Positions 53,869-63,444 are shown, counted from the stretch's first letter. The stretch is DNA of 64,000 nt from Rhizobiales bacterium 2SD (GCA_005502805.1 SCMY01000004.1:186001-250000), one strand, 5' to 3'. Notes: generated by a model from the sequence alone, not told the origin. Numbers and translations: made by a program.

Positions 53869-55362
53869 TTACGCCGCTGCGCCGAAGGGACGGCGCACGG
53901 GCCGGCCGGGCCGGACCGCGACGTCCATGACCCCGTCGGCGATGACCGGCTCGCCGCTCACGATGAGGTGACGAACGCCTTCGGCCGGGCGATTCATCGC
54001 CGAGAACTCCGCCCGGTCGGTGAGGCTGTCGAGGTCGAACACCACGACATCGGCGTCGGCTCCGGCCTTCAGCCGGCCCTTGTCGCGCATGGCGGGCGTG
54101 CTCGCGGCCAGGATCTCCGCCGGGATCAAGGTGCACTTCGCAATGCCCTCCTGCAGGCTGACCGCCTGCCGCTCGCGCACCCAGTGTCGCAGGAAGCGCG
54201 TGAAGGTGCCGGATGAGCGCGGATGCGAGGTCGCTTCATCCGGCAGCGGCCAGGCATCGCCGGTATAGGTCGATCCGTCCGGCATCGACCAGGGCATGGC
54301 GTCCGAGGCGATCGCGCCGCCCGGATACAGGACCGAGAGGTCGAGCATGTCGCGATGGCGGGCGTTGTTCTCGGTATCGAGCACATGCCACAGCACGAGC
54401 TGCGACGGGTCTTCGGACTGGGCCGAGAGCAGGTCCTCGCGGTCCTGGATCCGGCGCCCGCTGGTGACCAGCTGGATCTGCTCGTAGCGCGTGTCGTTGC
54501 GGCGCTCGAATTCGGGGTCGCTGAAGAAGGCGGCGGCGATCACCGTCGAGCCGGTACCGTAGGGATAGGCTTCCACCGTGATCGGCAGGCCCTGCTCCTG
54601 CGCCTTCTTGATCAGCCGCGCGCAGCGCACGACATCGGTCTTGCTGGAGCTGTTGAAGTGGCAGATGTGCATGTGCGCGCCGGTCGCGCCGGCATAGCCG
54701 ATCAGGCGGATATAGGCCTCCGCCGCGCTCTTCGGATCGGTGTTCGCCATATAGGCGATGTGGGTGAAGGTCGGCACGCCGCGCTCGGCGGCGAGCTGGC
54801 ACAGCGCCGTCAGCTCCTGCACGCCGGCGCCGGGAGCATAAGCGTTGAGGATGCCGATCCCGATGCCGCCCTCGTCGAGCCCCGCGGCGATGCGGTCGAG
54901 GATGTTCTGCTGCTCAGAGGGTGACGAGATCTCGTCCATCCAGCGCGGATCGCGCATGGCGCGTCCGAACGCCTCGAGGGACGATTCCTCGTTGATCCCG
55001 ATCATCGCGCCGATCCGGGCGAAGGCCCAGTTCGTGGCGGCGCCGTAGTTCAGGATACGGCCCTGCTCCGCCTGGCGTCGATACCAGGACGCGACCGGCA
55101 GCACCCCGGCTTCGAGGTCCAGTGTCGTCGTGACGCCATCGAAGGCCTGCATGCGGTCGGCCGGGATCGACTGGCCATGGGCATGAAGGTCGATGAAGCC
55201 GGGCGCGACGATCAGCCCCTTCGCGTCGATCACCCGTTCGGCGCTGCCGAGGCCGGAGCCGATCGTGACGATCCTTCCGTCTGCGACGGCGACATCGGCG
55301 ATGCCGTCATGGCCGCTTTCCGGATCGACGACGCGGCCACCCGCGATCAACAGCCCGCTCAT
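53869..55362 (-). CDS. D-aminoacylase-like amidohydrolase (N-acyl-D-amino-acid deacylase family)
   Basis: 497 residues. The amidohydrolase barrel shows the metal-binding HAHG (His60, His62) in FIDLHAHGQS, the SNIGFFAG-like GHMHICHFNSSSKT region, and IASDAMPWSM with the catalytic Asp. The C-terminal beta sandwich closes with GRLKAGADADVVVFD. It would hydrolyse N-acyl D-amino acids or related amides and needs a metal. The downstream metallochaperone is four bases away. It diverges from the phosphonate monoester hydrolase across about 264 bases that carry no other gene, so both may share regulation. Confidence 0.88.
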   Translation of the reverse strand: MSGLLIAGGRVVDPESGHDGIADVAVADGRIVTIGSGLGSAERVIDAKGLIVAPGFIDLHAHGQSIPADRMQAFDGVTTTLDLEAGVLPVASWYRRQAEQGRILNYGAATNWAFARIGAMIGINEESSLEAFGRAMRDPRWMDEISSPSEQQNILDRIAAGLDEGGIGIGILNAYAPGAGVQELTALCQLAAERGVPTFTHIAYMANTDPKSAAEAYIRLIGYAGATGAHMHICHFNSSSKTDVVRCARLIKKAQEQGLPITVEAYPYGTGSTVIAAAFFSDPEFERRNDTRYEQIQLVTSGRRIQDREDLLSAQSEDPSQLVLWHVLDTENNARHRDMLDLSVLYPGGAIASDAMPWSMPDGSTYTGDAWPLPDEATSHPRSSGTFTRFLRHWVRERQAVSLQEGIAKCTLIPAEILAASTPAMRDKGRLKAGADADVVVFDLDSLTDRAEFSAMNRPAEGVRHLIVSGEPVIADGVMDVAVRPGRPVRRPFGAAA

Positions 55363-55626
55363 CTGCTCTTGCCCTCATTTCTCGGTTGGCTCGCGGGTCA
55401 ATGACCGCAAGCCGCCCGATGTTGGCCGATCGGGAATTGCCGAGACAAGCGCGTTGCTTGTGAACCACTTCAGCAGACAACGCATGCCGGATCTGAGCCG
55501 AGCCTTCGACGCGGAGAGTCGTCGCCTCTGGTCGCACCGTCTGCACGTCCGCCCGCCAATCCGCCTCGCAGGTCATCCAGCCGTCATCCGCGGCCGATAG
55601 CTGGGCGCCACTCTGAGAGGCCAAGC

Positions 55627-57231
55627 ATGACTCGCAAAAACGTCCTTCTGATCGTCGTCGACCAATGGCGCGCCGATTTCGTCCCGCATCTGCTGCGCGC
55701 CCGCGGCCAGGAGCCATTCCTCAGGACGCCGAATCTCGACAGGCTCTGCGCGGAAGGGGTGACCTTCGCCAACCACGTCACCGCCTGCGTGCCTTGCGGG
55801 CCGGCCCGCGCCAGCCTGCTGACCGGCCTCTATCTGATGAACCATCGCGCGGTTCAGAACACGGTCCCGCTCGACCAGCGCCATTTCAACCTCGGCAAGG
55901 CGCTGCGCGCCATCGGCTACGACCCGGCGCTGATCGGCTACACCACGACGACCCCCGATCCGCGCTCGACCGCGAAGCAGGACCCGCGCTTCCTCGTGCT
56001 CGGCGACCTGATGGACGGCTTCCGTTCGGTCGGCGCCTTCGAGCCAAACATGGACGGCTATTTCGGCTGGGTCGCCCAGAACGGCTTCGAGCTGCCGCCC
56101 AATCGCGAGGACATCTGGCTGCCCGAGGGCGAGGATGCCGTGCCCGGCGCGACCGAACGCCCGGCGCGCATCCCGAAGGAACTGTCCGACTCCTCCTTCT
56201 TCACCGAGCGCGCGCTGACCTATCTCAAGGGCCGCGCCGGCAGGCCCTTCTTCCTGCATCTCGGCTATTACCGGCCGCATCCCCCCTTCGTCGCGCCGGC
56301 GCCCTATCACGACATGTATCGGCCGCAGGATATGCCGGCGCCGATCCGGGCTGAATCGCCCGAAGCCGAAGGCGCCCAGCACCCACTGATCAAATATTAT
56401 GTCGACGCGATCTCGCGGGGCTCGTTCTTCCATGGCGCCGAAGGCTCGGGCGCGACGCTGGACGAGGCCGAGATCCGTCAGATGCGCGCGACCTATTGCG
56501 GGCTGATCAGCGAGATCGACGACTGCCTCGGCCAGGTCTTCGCCTATCTCGACGAGACCGGGCAATGGGACGACACGCTGGTGGTCTTCACCAGCGACCA
56601 TGGCGAGCAGCTCGGCGACCATCATCTGCTCGGCAAGATCGGCTTCCACGACGAGAGCTTCCGCATCCCGCTCGTCATCAAGGACCCGCAGGGCGCCGCC
56701 GGCCGCCGCGGCGTCATCGAGGAGGCCTTCACCGAGAGCGTCGATGTGATGCCGACGATCCTCGACTGGCTCGGCGGCGAGGCGCCGCGCGCCTGCGACG
56801 GACACTCGGTGATGCCGTTCACGCAGGGCGTCCGCCCGACCGATTGGCGGACGGAGCTGCACTACGAGTACGATTTCCGCGACGTGCACTATTCCGAGCC
56901 GGAAAAGGTGCTCGGGCTCGGCATGGATGAATCCAGTCTCTGCGTCGTGCAGGACGAAAACTACAAATACGTCCACTTCGCCGCCCTGCCGCCACTGTTC
57001 TTCGACCTGCGCAGCGATCCCAACCAGTTCGTCAACCTGGCCGACGATCCGGCCTATGCGGCGCTGGTGCGCGACTATGCCCAGAAGGCGCTGTCCTGGC
57101 GGCTGACCCATGCCGACCGGACCCTGACCCATTTCCGCTCCAGCCCGCGCGGGCTGGAAGAGCGCAATCCCAACGCAACCGAAACAGGAGACCTGTCATG
57201 GTCGGCTCCCTCACGCGTCGCAGCGCAATAG
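55627..57231 (+). CDS. Phosphonate monoester hydrolase / arylsulfatase-fold phosphodiesterase
   Basis: 534 residues. The sulfatase signature is CGPAR at 57-61 in TACVPCGPARASLLTG; Cys57 becomes formylglycine. Metal ligands are Asp12 (VVDQWRAD) and Asp324-His325 in TSDHGEQ. Positions 12, 57, 324 and 325 coincide with those I recall for the Rhizobium leguminosarum enzyme. These enzymes cleave phosphonate monoesters, phosphodiesters and sulfates in a promiscuous way. AGAGG precedes the ATG. It overlaps the ABC binding-protein gene by 34 bases, which suggests that the importer brings in its substrate or product. The gene for a formylglycine-generating enzyme is not in the window. Confidence 0.9.
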   Translation: MTRKNVLLIVVDQWRADFVPHLLRARGQEPFLRTPNLDRLCAEGVTFANHVTACVPCGPARASLLTGLYLMNHRAVQNTVPLDQRHFNLGKALRAIGYDPALIGYTTTTPDPRSTAKQDPRFLVLGDLMDGFRSVGAFEPNMDGYFGWVAQNGFELPPNREDIWLPEGEDAVPGATERPARIPKELSDSSFFTERALTYLKGRAGRPFFLHLGYYRPHPPFVAPAPYHDMYRPQDMPAPIRAESPEAEGAQHPLIKYYVDAISRGSFFHGAEGSGATLDEAEIRQMRATYCGLISEIDDCLGQVFAYLDETGQWDDTLVVFTSDHGEQLGDHHLLGKIGFHDESFRIPLVIKDPQGAAGRRGVIEEAFTESVDVMPTILDWLGGEAPRACDGHSVMPFTQGVRPTDWRTELHYEYDFRDVHYSEPEKVLGLGMDESSLCVVQDENYKYVHFAALPPLFFDLRSDPNQFVNLADDPAYAALVRDYAQKALSWRLTHADRTLTHFRSSPRGLEERNPNATETGDLSWSAPSRVAAQ

Positions 57232-58838
57232 CGCTCGGCGGCTCCGCCCTCATCCTGCCCTCGCGCTTTGCGATCGCGCAGGCCGACAACCGCCCCGCGA
57301 TCACCATCGCTGTCCAGAAGATCGCCAACTCGAACCTGCTCGACGTGCTGCGCGAGCAGTCCAATGTCGGCGAGCGCGTCTTTTTCTCCTCGCTGTGGGA
57401 AGGGCTGATCGGCCGCAACTGGACCGGCAATCTGGAAAGCGTGCCGGGCCTTGCAACCGAGTGGAAGCGCATCGACGACAAGACGGTCGAGCTCAAGCTT
57501 CGCCAGGGCGTGAAGTTCCACAATGGCGATGAACTGACCGCCGAGGACGTCGCCTTCACCTTCGGCAAGGAGCGCATGTTCGGCGACACGCAGCCCGCCG
57601 CCGGCAAGACCATCTCCGTCGACTTCGTCGTCGGCGGCGGCCGCGCCAGCAAGGAATTGCCGCCCGAGGTCCCGGCCGTCGCGCGCCGCTCCTGGCCAGC
57701 CCTGCTCGGCATCCAGATCATCGACAAGTACACGGTGCGCTTCGTCAACGGCACGCCGGACGTGACCATGGAGGGCCGCATCTCGCGCTATGGCAGCGAG
57801 ATCATGAACCGCCGCGCCTTCGAGGAGGCCAAGACCTATAGCGACTGGGCGATGAAGCCGGTCACGACCGGACCTTATCGCGTCGCCGAATACCGGCCGG
57901 ACGTCTCGCTGCTGCTCGAAGCCCATGACGAATACTGGGGCGGCCGCCCGCCGCTGAAGTCGATCCGCTTCGTCGAAGTGCCGGAGACCGCCTCGCGCAT
58001 CAACGGCCTGCTCTCCGGCCAGTATCAGTTCGCCTGCGACATCCCGCCGGACCAGATCTCGCAGATCGAGAAGAATTCTGCCTTCGAGGTCCAGGGCGGC
58101 ACGATCCTGAACCACCGCCTGACGGTGTTCGACAAGAACCATCCGCAGCTGCAGAACCCGCTCGTCCGCCGGGCCATGACCCATGCGATCGACCGGCAGG
58201 CCATCGTCGACTCGCTCTGGGCCGGACGCACTGTGGTGCCGAAGGGGCTGCAATGGCCGTATTACGGCGACATGTTCGTCTCGGACTGGTCGGTTCCGGC
58301 CTTCGACCTCAAGCTCGCCAAGGATCTGGTCAAGCAGTCGGGCTACAAGGGCGATCCGATCCCCTATCGCCTGTTGAACAACTACTACACCAACCAGACC
58401 GCCACTGCGCAGATCCTGGCCGAGATGTGGAAGGAAGCGGGGCTCAACGTCGAGATCCAGGTCAAGGAGAACTGGCAGCAGATCCTTGAGCGGACCCCGA
58501 CGCGCGCGGTGCGCGACTGGTCGAACTCGGCGCCCTTCAACGATCCCGTCTCGTCGATGGTCAGCCAGCACGGCCCCAACGGCCAGCAGCAGCAGGCCGG
58601 CGAGTGGACCAATGCCGAGCTGAACCAGCTCGCCGTCGAGCTGGAGACCTCGACGGACCGCGCCCGCCGCAAGGCCGCCTTCCGCCGCATGCTGGAAATC
58701 GCCGAGCGCGAGGACCCGGCCTATACCGTGCTGCACCAGAACGCGACCTTCACGGCCAAGCCGAAGGCGCTCGCCTGGAAAGCCTCGCCCGCCTTCGCCA
58801 TGGATTTCCGCGCCGAGAACTGGGGCGGGCGCAGCTGA
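57198..58838 (+). CDS. ABC transporter substrate-binding protein, family 5 (peptide/nickel/opine type), Tat-exported
   Basis: 546 residues. The N-terminus LTRRSAIALGGSALILPSRF has a twin-arginine motif and an SLP-like end, so export is probably by Tat. The family 5 domain follows: VPGLATEWKRIDDKTVELKLR (in parts), VKFHNGDELTAEDVAFTF and the NHRLTVFDKNHP region. It binds an oligopeptide or similar ligand outside the inner membrane. AGGAG lies seven bases before the ATG. The start overlaps the preceding hydrolase by 34 bases. A strong terminator follows directly, so the binding protein can be made in excess over the ATPases. Confidence 0.92.
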   Translation: MVGSLTRRSAIALGGSALILPSRFAIAQADNRPAITIAVQKIANSNLLDVLREQSNVGERVFFSSLWEGLIGRNWTGNLESVPGLATEWKRIDDKTVELKLRQGVKFHNGDELTAEDVAFTFGKERMFGDTQPAAGKTISVDFVVGGGRASKELPPEVPAVARRSWPALLGIQIIDKYTVRFVNGTPDVTMEGRISRYGSEIMNRRAFEEAKTYSDWAMKPVTTGPYRVAEYRPDVSLLLEAHDEYWGGRPPLKSIRFVEVPETASRINGLLSGQYQFACDIPPDQISQIEKNSAFEVQGGTILNHRLTVFDKNHPQLQNPLVRRAMTHAIDRQAIVDSLWAGRTVVPKGLQWPYYGDMFVSDWSVPAFDLKLAKDLVKQSGYKGDPIPYRLLNNYYTNQTATAQILAEMWKEAGLNVEIQVKENWQQILERTPTRAVRDWSNSAPFNDPVSSMVSQHGPNGQQQQAGEWTNAELNQLAVELETSTDRARRKAAFRRMLEIAEREDPAYTVLHQNATFTAKPKALAWKASPAFAMDFRAENWGGRS

Positions 58839-58854
58839 AGCCGACATCATCGAC

Positions 58855-58889
58855 GGCGCGACCTCACCGGTCGCGCCATTTTCTTTTTT
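58855..58889 (+). terminator. Rho-independent terminator inside the ABC operon
   Basis: GGCGCGACC pairs perfectly with GGTCGCGCC across a five-base loop, followed by ATTTTCTTTTTT. It lies between the binding-protein gene and the first ATPase gene, so it should stop part of the messages after the binding protein. Confidence 0.9.
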
Positions 58890-58909
58890 GGATGTTCGAG
58901 GAGGTCGCC

Positions 58910-59923
58910 ATGACCGGTCTCACCAGTCGTGAGACGAGCCCGCTCGTCGCCATCCGCGACCTTGCGGTCTCGTTCGACGGCGTGAAGGTGCTGCACGGCA
59001 TCGACCTTGCCATTCATCGCGGCGAGGCCGTCGGCCTCGTCGGCGAGTCCGGCTGCGGCAAGTCCGTGACCTGGCTTGCGGCGCTCGGCCTCCTGCCGAA
59101 GAAGGCGACGATTTCCGGCAGCGTCATGCTGGATGGCGGCGAGCTGATCGGCGCGGCGCCGGCCACCCTCGACAGCGTGCGCGGCGGCCGCATCGCCATG
59201 ATCTTCCAGGACCCCGCCAGCGCGCTGAACCCGGTGATCAAGCTCGGCCGGCAGGTCGGCGAGGCGCTGGCGCTGCATGGTGGGCTCTCCGGCAAGGCAA
59301 TCCGCGCCGAGGCAAAGCGCCTGTTCGATCTCGTCGGTATCCCGGACGCAGCGCGCCGGCTCGACGCCTTCCCGCACGAACTCTCCGGCGGCCAGAACCA
59401 GCGCGTGATGATCGCCATGGCGCTGGCCGGCAAGCCCGACATCCTGGTCGCCGACGAGCCGACGACGGCGCTCGACGCGACGATCCAGGCGCAGATCCTC
59501 GAATTGCTGACCAGGATCAGGCGCGAAACCAATATGGCCCTGGTCCTGATCAGCCACGATCTCGGCGTGATCTCCGAGACCTGCGACCGCGTCTGCGTGA
59601 TGTATGCCGGCCGCATCATCGAGACGGCGGCATCCGAGGCGCTCTTTGCCCAGCCGCTGCACCCTTATACGCAGGGGCTGCTCGCCGCCTTGCCGCCGCT
59701 CGAAGGCGTGCGCCGGCGTCTCGTCCCGGTCGAAGGCAATGTCCCTGAACCGTGGAACCTGCCGCCGGGCTGCTCCTTCGCGCCGCGCTGCCCGCGCCGG
59801 GTCGAGGCCTGCGCAATGCGGGTTCCATTGCTGGCCCCGAAGACAGCGGACCGACGGGCCGCCTGCATCATGACGCCGTCGCTGGCTCAGCCGCAGCACC
59901 GGCCGGAGCCCGTCTACGCATGA
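58910..59923 (+). CDS. ABC transporter ATP-binding protein, DppD/OppD type
   Basis: 337 residues. Walker A GESGCGKS, signature LSGGQNQR, Walker B with DEPTTALD. The C-terminal oligopeptide-transporter extension contains the Cys cluster CSFAPRCPRRVEAC. The ATG was chosen for GAGGAGG five bases upstream. It powers import through the DppB/DppC-like pore. Its stop overlaps the next ATPase start (ATGA). The asparagine in the SGGQN position is a small departure from the usual SGGQR/M. Confidence 0.93.
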   Translation: MTGLTSRETSPLVAIRDLAVSFDGVKVLHGIDLAIHRGEAVGLVGESGCGKSVTWLAALGLLPKKATISGSVMLDGGELIGAAPATLDSVRGGRIAMIFQDPASALNPVIKLGRQVGEALALHGGLSGKAIRAEAKRLFDLVGIPDAARRLDAFPHELSGGQNQRVMIAMALAGKPDILVADEPTTALDATIQAQILELLTRIRRETNMALVLISHDLGVISETCDRVCVMYAGRIIETAASEALFAQPLHPYTQGLLAALPPLEGVRRRLVPVEGNVPEPWNLPPGCSFAPRCPRRVEACAMRVPLLAPKTADRRAACIMTPSLAQPQHRPEPVYA

Positions 59924-60915
59924 GCAGCGCCCCTTTGCTTCAGGTGCGCGGGGTCGCACGTCGCTATGCCATGCGCCGGGGCCTGCTTGGCCGATCGATC
60001 GATGTCCGCGCCGTCGACGGGGTTTCGCTAACGGTGGAGCACGGCCGCACGCTCGGCCTCGTCGGCGAATCCGGCTCGGGCAAATCGACGACCGGGCGGC
60101 TCGCGCTCGGGCTGGAGCCGCCTGACGACGGCGACGTGATGTTCAAGGGCGCCCCGATCCCGCCGGCCGGCACGCTGGCCTGGCGCCAGTTGCGTGCGCG
60201 CATGCAGATGATCTACCAGGACCCGCTCGGCGCGCTCGACCGGCGCCTGTCCATCCTCGAACAGGTCCGCGAACCCTATGATGTCCACGGCCTCGGCGAG
60301 GCCGGGGAGCGCGACGCGATGGCGACGGCCTTGCTGCAGGCCGTCGGCCTGCGGGCCGACCAGGGCAGCCGCTACCCGCATGAGCTCTCGGGCGGCCAGC
60401 GCCAGCGCGCGGTGATCGCCCGGGCGCTGGCGACCAAGCCGGACCTGCTGGTCTGCGACGAGCCGGTCTCGGCGCTCGACGTCTCGATCCAGGCGCAGGT
60501 CGTCAACCTGCTGGTCGATCTCCAGCAGGAGCTCGGCCTCGGCCTGCTGTTCATCAGCCACGACCTGAAAGTGATCCGCCAGGTCAGCCATCGCGTCGCG
60601 GTGATGTATCTCGGCCGCATCGTCGAGGAAGGCGATGCCGATCTCCTGCTCGCCAGCCCGGCGCACCCGTACACCGAAGCGCTGGTCTCGGCCTCGCCGG
60701 TGCCCGGCCGCCGCGCCCGGCCGCGCATCGTCCTGCAGGGCGACCCGCCCAACCCGGCGGCGCGCCCTTCCGGCTGCGCCTTCCATCCCCGCTGCCATGC
60801 GGCGCGTGAACGCTGCAAGGTCGAGAGCCCTCGCCTGCTGCCGCTGCCGGATGGGCGCCTGACGGCCTGCCATGTCGCCCACGACCAGGCCAATTTCCTC
60901 AAGGCGGCGAGCTGA
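59920..60915 (+). CDS. ABC transporter ATP-binding protein, DppF/OppF type
   Basis: 331 residues. Walker A GESGSGKST, signature LSGGQRQR, Walker B with CDEPVSALD, and the C-terminal CAFHPRCHAARERC cluster of the family. It forms a heterodimer with the preceding ATPase. The start overlaps the previous stop, and its own stop overlaps the permease start (TGATG), so the genes are translated together. Confidence 0.93.
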   Translation: MSSAPLLQVRGVARRYAMRRGLLGRSIDVRAVDGVSLTVEHGRTLGLVGESGSGKSTTGRLALGLEPPDDGDVMFKGAPIPPAGTLAWRQLRARMQMIYQDPLGALDRRLSILEQVREPYDVHGLGEAGERDAMATALLQAVGLRADQGSRYPHELSGGQRQRAVIARALATKPDLLVCDEPVSALDVSIQAQVVNLLVDLQQELGLGLLFISHDLKVIRQVSHRVAVMYLGRIVEEGDADLLLASPAHPYTEALVSASPVPGRRARPRIVLQGDPPNPAARPSGCAFHPRCHAARERCKVESPRLLPLPDGRLTACHVAHDQANFLKAAS

Positions 60916-61850
60916 TGCTGCGTTTCCTCCTCGTCCGGCTTTTCCGGGCTGCGCTGACGGTCGCACTCGTCGTCACCTTCGCCTTCGTCGTGCTCAGGAT
61001 GTCGGGCGATCCGGCGCTGATCATCATGAGCGTCGACGCGCCCCCCGAGGCCATCGCCGCCTTCCGCAAGGCCTGGGGCCTCGATGACCCGATCTGGCTG
61101 CAGTATCTGCGTTATTTCTCCGCGATCGGTCAGGGCGAGCTCGGCCAGTCGATGCGCGACGGGCGCCCGGCGATGCAATTGGTCCTCGAACGCATCCCGG
61201 CGACTCTGGCGCTGACGCTGCCAGCGCTCGCCCTCAAGCTCGGAATCGGCATCCCGGCCGGTATCTACGCGGCGCTTCACCGAGACAGCCTGATGGACCG
61301 CATCGTGATGGTGACGGCGGTCGCCGGCTTCACGGTTCCCAGCTTCGTGCTCGGCCTGGTCCTGGTGCTGGTCTTCTCGGTCCAGCTCGGCTGGCTGCCC
61401 TCGGGCGGGCAGGAGAGCTGGCGCCACGCCATCCTGCCGGTGCTGACGCTCGGCATCGGCGGCGCGGCCGTGCTGGCGCGCTTCACGCGCAGCGCCATGC
61501 TCGAAGTGCTCGGCCAGTCCTATATCCGCACCGCCAGCGCCAAGGGCGTGCCCTGGCCCCGCGTCGTGCGTGGCCATGCCCTGCCCAACGCCGCCGTGCC
61601 GACGGTCACCGTCGTCGGCTTCATGGTCGGCAGCCTGATCGCCGGCGCGGTCGTGGTCGAAAGCGTGTTCTCCTGGCCCGGCGTCGGACGGCTGCTCGTC
61701 GTCGCCGTGGCCAATCGGGATCTCGCCGTCGTGCAATGCATCCTGCTGCTGGTCGCCATGACCATGGTCAGCGCTAATCTGATCGTCGACCTGCTCTACG
61801 GCGTGCTCGATCCGCGGCTGCGCAGCGGCGCCAAGGCCGGAGCGCACTGA
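60915..61850 (+). CDS. ABC transporter permease, DppB/OppB type
   Basis: 311 residues with six membrane segments (first MLRFLLVRLFRAALTVALV). The DPAL-like loop at LRMSGDPALIIMS and the EAA-type motif YIRTASAKGVPWPRVVRGHALPNA, in parts, are diagnostic. It forms half the pore in the inner membrane. Its order after the two ATPases is the reverse of the usual binding protein-permease-permease-ATPase-ATPase layout. Confidence 0.93.
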   Translation: MLRFLLVRLFRAALTVALVVTFAFVVLRMSGDPALIIMSVDAPPEAIAAFRKAWGLDDPIWLQYLRYFSAIGQGELGQSMRDGRPAMQLVLERIPATLALTLPALALKLGIGIPAGIYAALHRDSLMDRIVMVTAVAGFTVPSFVLGLVLVLVFSVQLGWLPSGGQESWRHAILPVLTLGIGGAAVLARFTRSAMLEVLGQSYIRTASAKGVPWPRVVRGHALPNAAVPTVTVVGFMVGSLIAGAVVVESVFSWPGVGRLLVVAVANRDLAVVQCILLLVAMTMVSANLIVDLLYGVLDPRLRSGAKAGAH

Positions 61851-61851
61851 G

Positions 61852-62721
61852 ATGGCCGACGTCACCGTGACCGCCCTGCCCGCCACCGACGCAAGCAAGC
61901 CGAAACAGAAGCAGCGCATCCCGCTCCTGGTCTGGTGCGGACTGGTCTGGATCGCCTTCATCATCATCGTCGCGCTCTTCGCCGACTGGCTGACGCCCTA
62001 CCGCTTCACCGCCTACGACCTGCGCAACCGGCTGGCCCTGCCCTTCCATCCGCTGCACTGGCTCGGCACGGACGAGCTCGGCCGCGATGTGCTCTCACGC
62101 CTGATCATCTCGGTGCGGATCTCGCTGCTGGTGGCGTTCGGCGCGACCATCATCTCGGCCGTGCTCGGGACCCTGATGGGCTTTCTCGCCGCGCATTTCC
62201 GCGGGCTCGTCGAGCAGTTCGTGCTGATGCTGGCGGATTTCCAGGCGGCGATGCCCTTCCTGATCCTGGCGCTCTCGGTGCTCGCCTTCTTCGGCAACGC
62301 GCTGCCGCTCTTCATCGGCCTGATGGGGCTCTATGGCTGGGAGCGCTATGCCCGGATCGCGCGCGGCCTCGCGATATCGGCCGGGGCGCAGGGCTATGCC
62401 GGCGCGGTGCGCCAGATCGGCGCCTCGCCGTCACGGGTCTACCTGAAGCACATCCTGCCCAACATCGCCTCGACGCTGATCGTCTCGATGACGCTGACCT
62501 TCCCGGAGGTCATCCTGCTCGAAAGCGGCCTCTCCTTCCTCGGGCTCGGCGTGCAGCCGCCGATGACGAGCCTCGGCAACATGGTCGGCTATGGCCGCGA
62601 ATACCTGACCCGCGCCCCCTGGATCATGCTGGCTCCCGCCATGACGATCGTGCTGACGACGCTTGCCGTCAGCCTCGTCGGCGACTGGCTGCGCGACAAG
62701 CTCGATCCGACGCTGCGTTGA
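61852..62721 (+). CDS. ABC transporter permease, DppC/OppC type
   Basis: 289 residues with six membrane segments. It begins with the N-terminal domain, PFHPLHWLGTDELGRDVLSR (the conserved region in front of the first channel helix), and the EAA motif GYAGAVRQIGASPSRVYLKHILPN, in parts. It completes the pore with the DppB-like permease; the ATG lies one base after that gene's stop. The importer is thereby complete in the window. Confidence 0.93.
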   Translation: MADVTVTALPATDASKPKQKQRIPLLVWCGLVWIAFIIIVALFADWLTPYRFTAYDLRNRLALPFHPLHWLGTDELGRDVLSRLIISVRISLLVAFGATIISAVLGTLMGFLAAHFRGLVEQFVLMLADFQAAMPFLILALSVLAFFGNALPLFIGLMGLYGWERYARIARGLAISAGAQGYAGAVRQIGASPSRVYLKHILPNIASTLIVSMTLTFPEVILLESGLSFLGLGVQPPMTSLGNMVGYGREYLTRAPWIMLAPAMTIVLTTLAVSLVGDWLRDKLDPTLR

Positions 62722-62845
62722 CGGGTCATGACGTTGCGGGCCCAAGCATGCCCCAGCCCGCAGGCCGTGCTGGCTGATGCGGTCGCCTTGTCCGACGTTC
62801 ACATCAGCAGAAGCCTCGGGCTCTGCGAGGGAGCGAGGCGGAAGC

Positions 62846-63409
62846 CTAGCCGAGCCGGTCGCGCCAGTCGCGCAGCGCTTCCAGGAGCTGACGGATGAAG
62901 CCGGCCGTGGCCTCGTCGGTCAGCTTCCCGGCCTCGTTGAACTTGGTTTGAGCAGCCCCGATCATCACCTCCGGCTTGTTGAGCGGGAAGGCGTTGAGGA
63001 AGATCAGCATCTGCCGCAGCTGATACTGCGCCCGCGCCGTGCCGAGGATGCCGCCGCTCGCGCCCATGATCGCCACCGGCTTGTTGTCGAAGGGCTGGCT
63101 CGGCGGGCGCGAGGCCCAGTCGATCGCGTTCTTCAGCACGCCCGGTATCGAGTAGTTGTACTCAGGCGTCACGAACAGGATCGCGTCGGCCGCCGCGAGC
63201 TGATCACGGAAGCGCTGAACCTGGGGCGGATAACCGGCGACGCGGACATCGTCGTTGTAGAGCGGCAGATCACCGATTTCGGCGACCTCGATCGTCATCC
63301 CCTCCGGCGCGAGCGCGATCGCGGCCTTGAGCGCCGCCGTGTTGTAGGACCCCGCCCGCAGGCTGCCCGAAATCCCGACGACCCGGATCGGGCGGCTGTC
63401 TTTCGTCAT
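62846..63409 (-). CDS. NADPH-dependent FMN reductase
   Basis: 187 residues. The flavodoxin-like fold opens VVGISGSLRAGSYN, the FMN phosphate loop. It continues VTPEYNYSIPGVLKNAIDW, which is a family signature, and MGASGGILGTARAQYQLR. It would reduce flavin or quinone with NADPH in the cytoplasm. It is 35 bases downstream of the YciI gene on the same strand, so co-transcription is likely. It may protect against oxidative or quinone stress, an inference from family. Confidence 0.92.
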   Translation of the reverse strand: MTKDSRPIRVVGISGSLRAGSYNTAALKAAIALAPEGMTIEVAEIGDLPLYNDDVRVAGYPPQVQRFRDQLAAADAILFVTPEYNYSIPGVLKNAIDWASRPPSQPFDNKPVAIMGASGGILGTARAQYQLRQMLIFLNAFPLNKPEVMIGAAQTKFNEAGKLTDEATAGFIRQLLEALRDWRDRLG

Positions 63410-63444
63410 GTCTTCACTCCTGAAACGCTCGGTCGGTTGCCGGG

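Noticed and set aside
55573..58850. Two long minus-strand frames (519 and 591 residues) opposite the hydrolase and binding-protein genes
   Set aside because: Both lie antisense to proteins with complete family motifs, so they are shadows.
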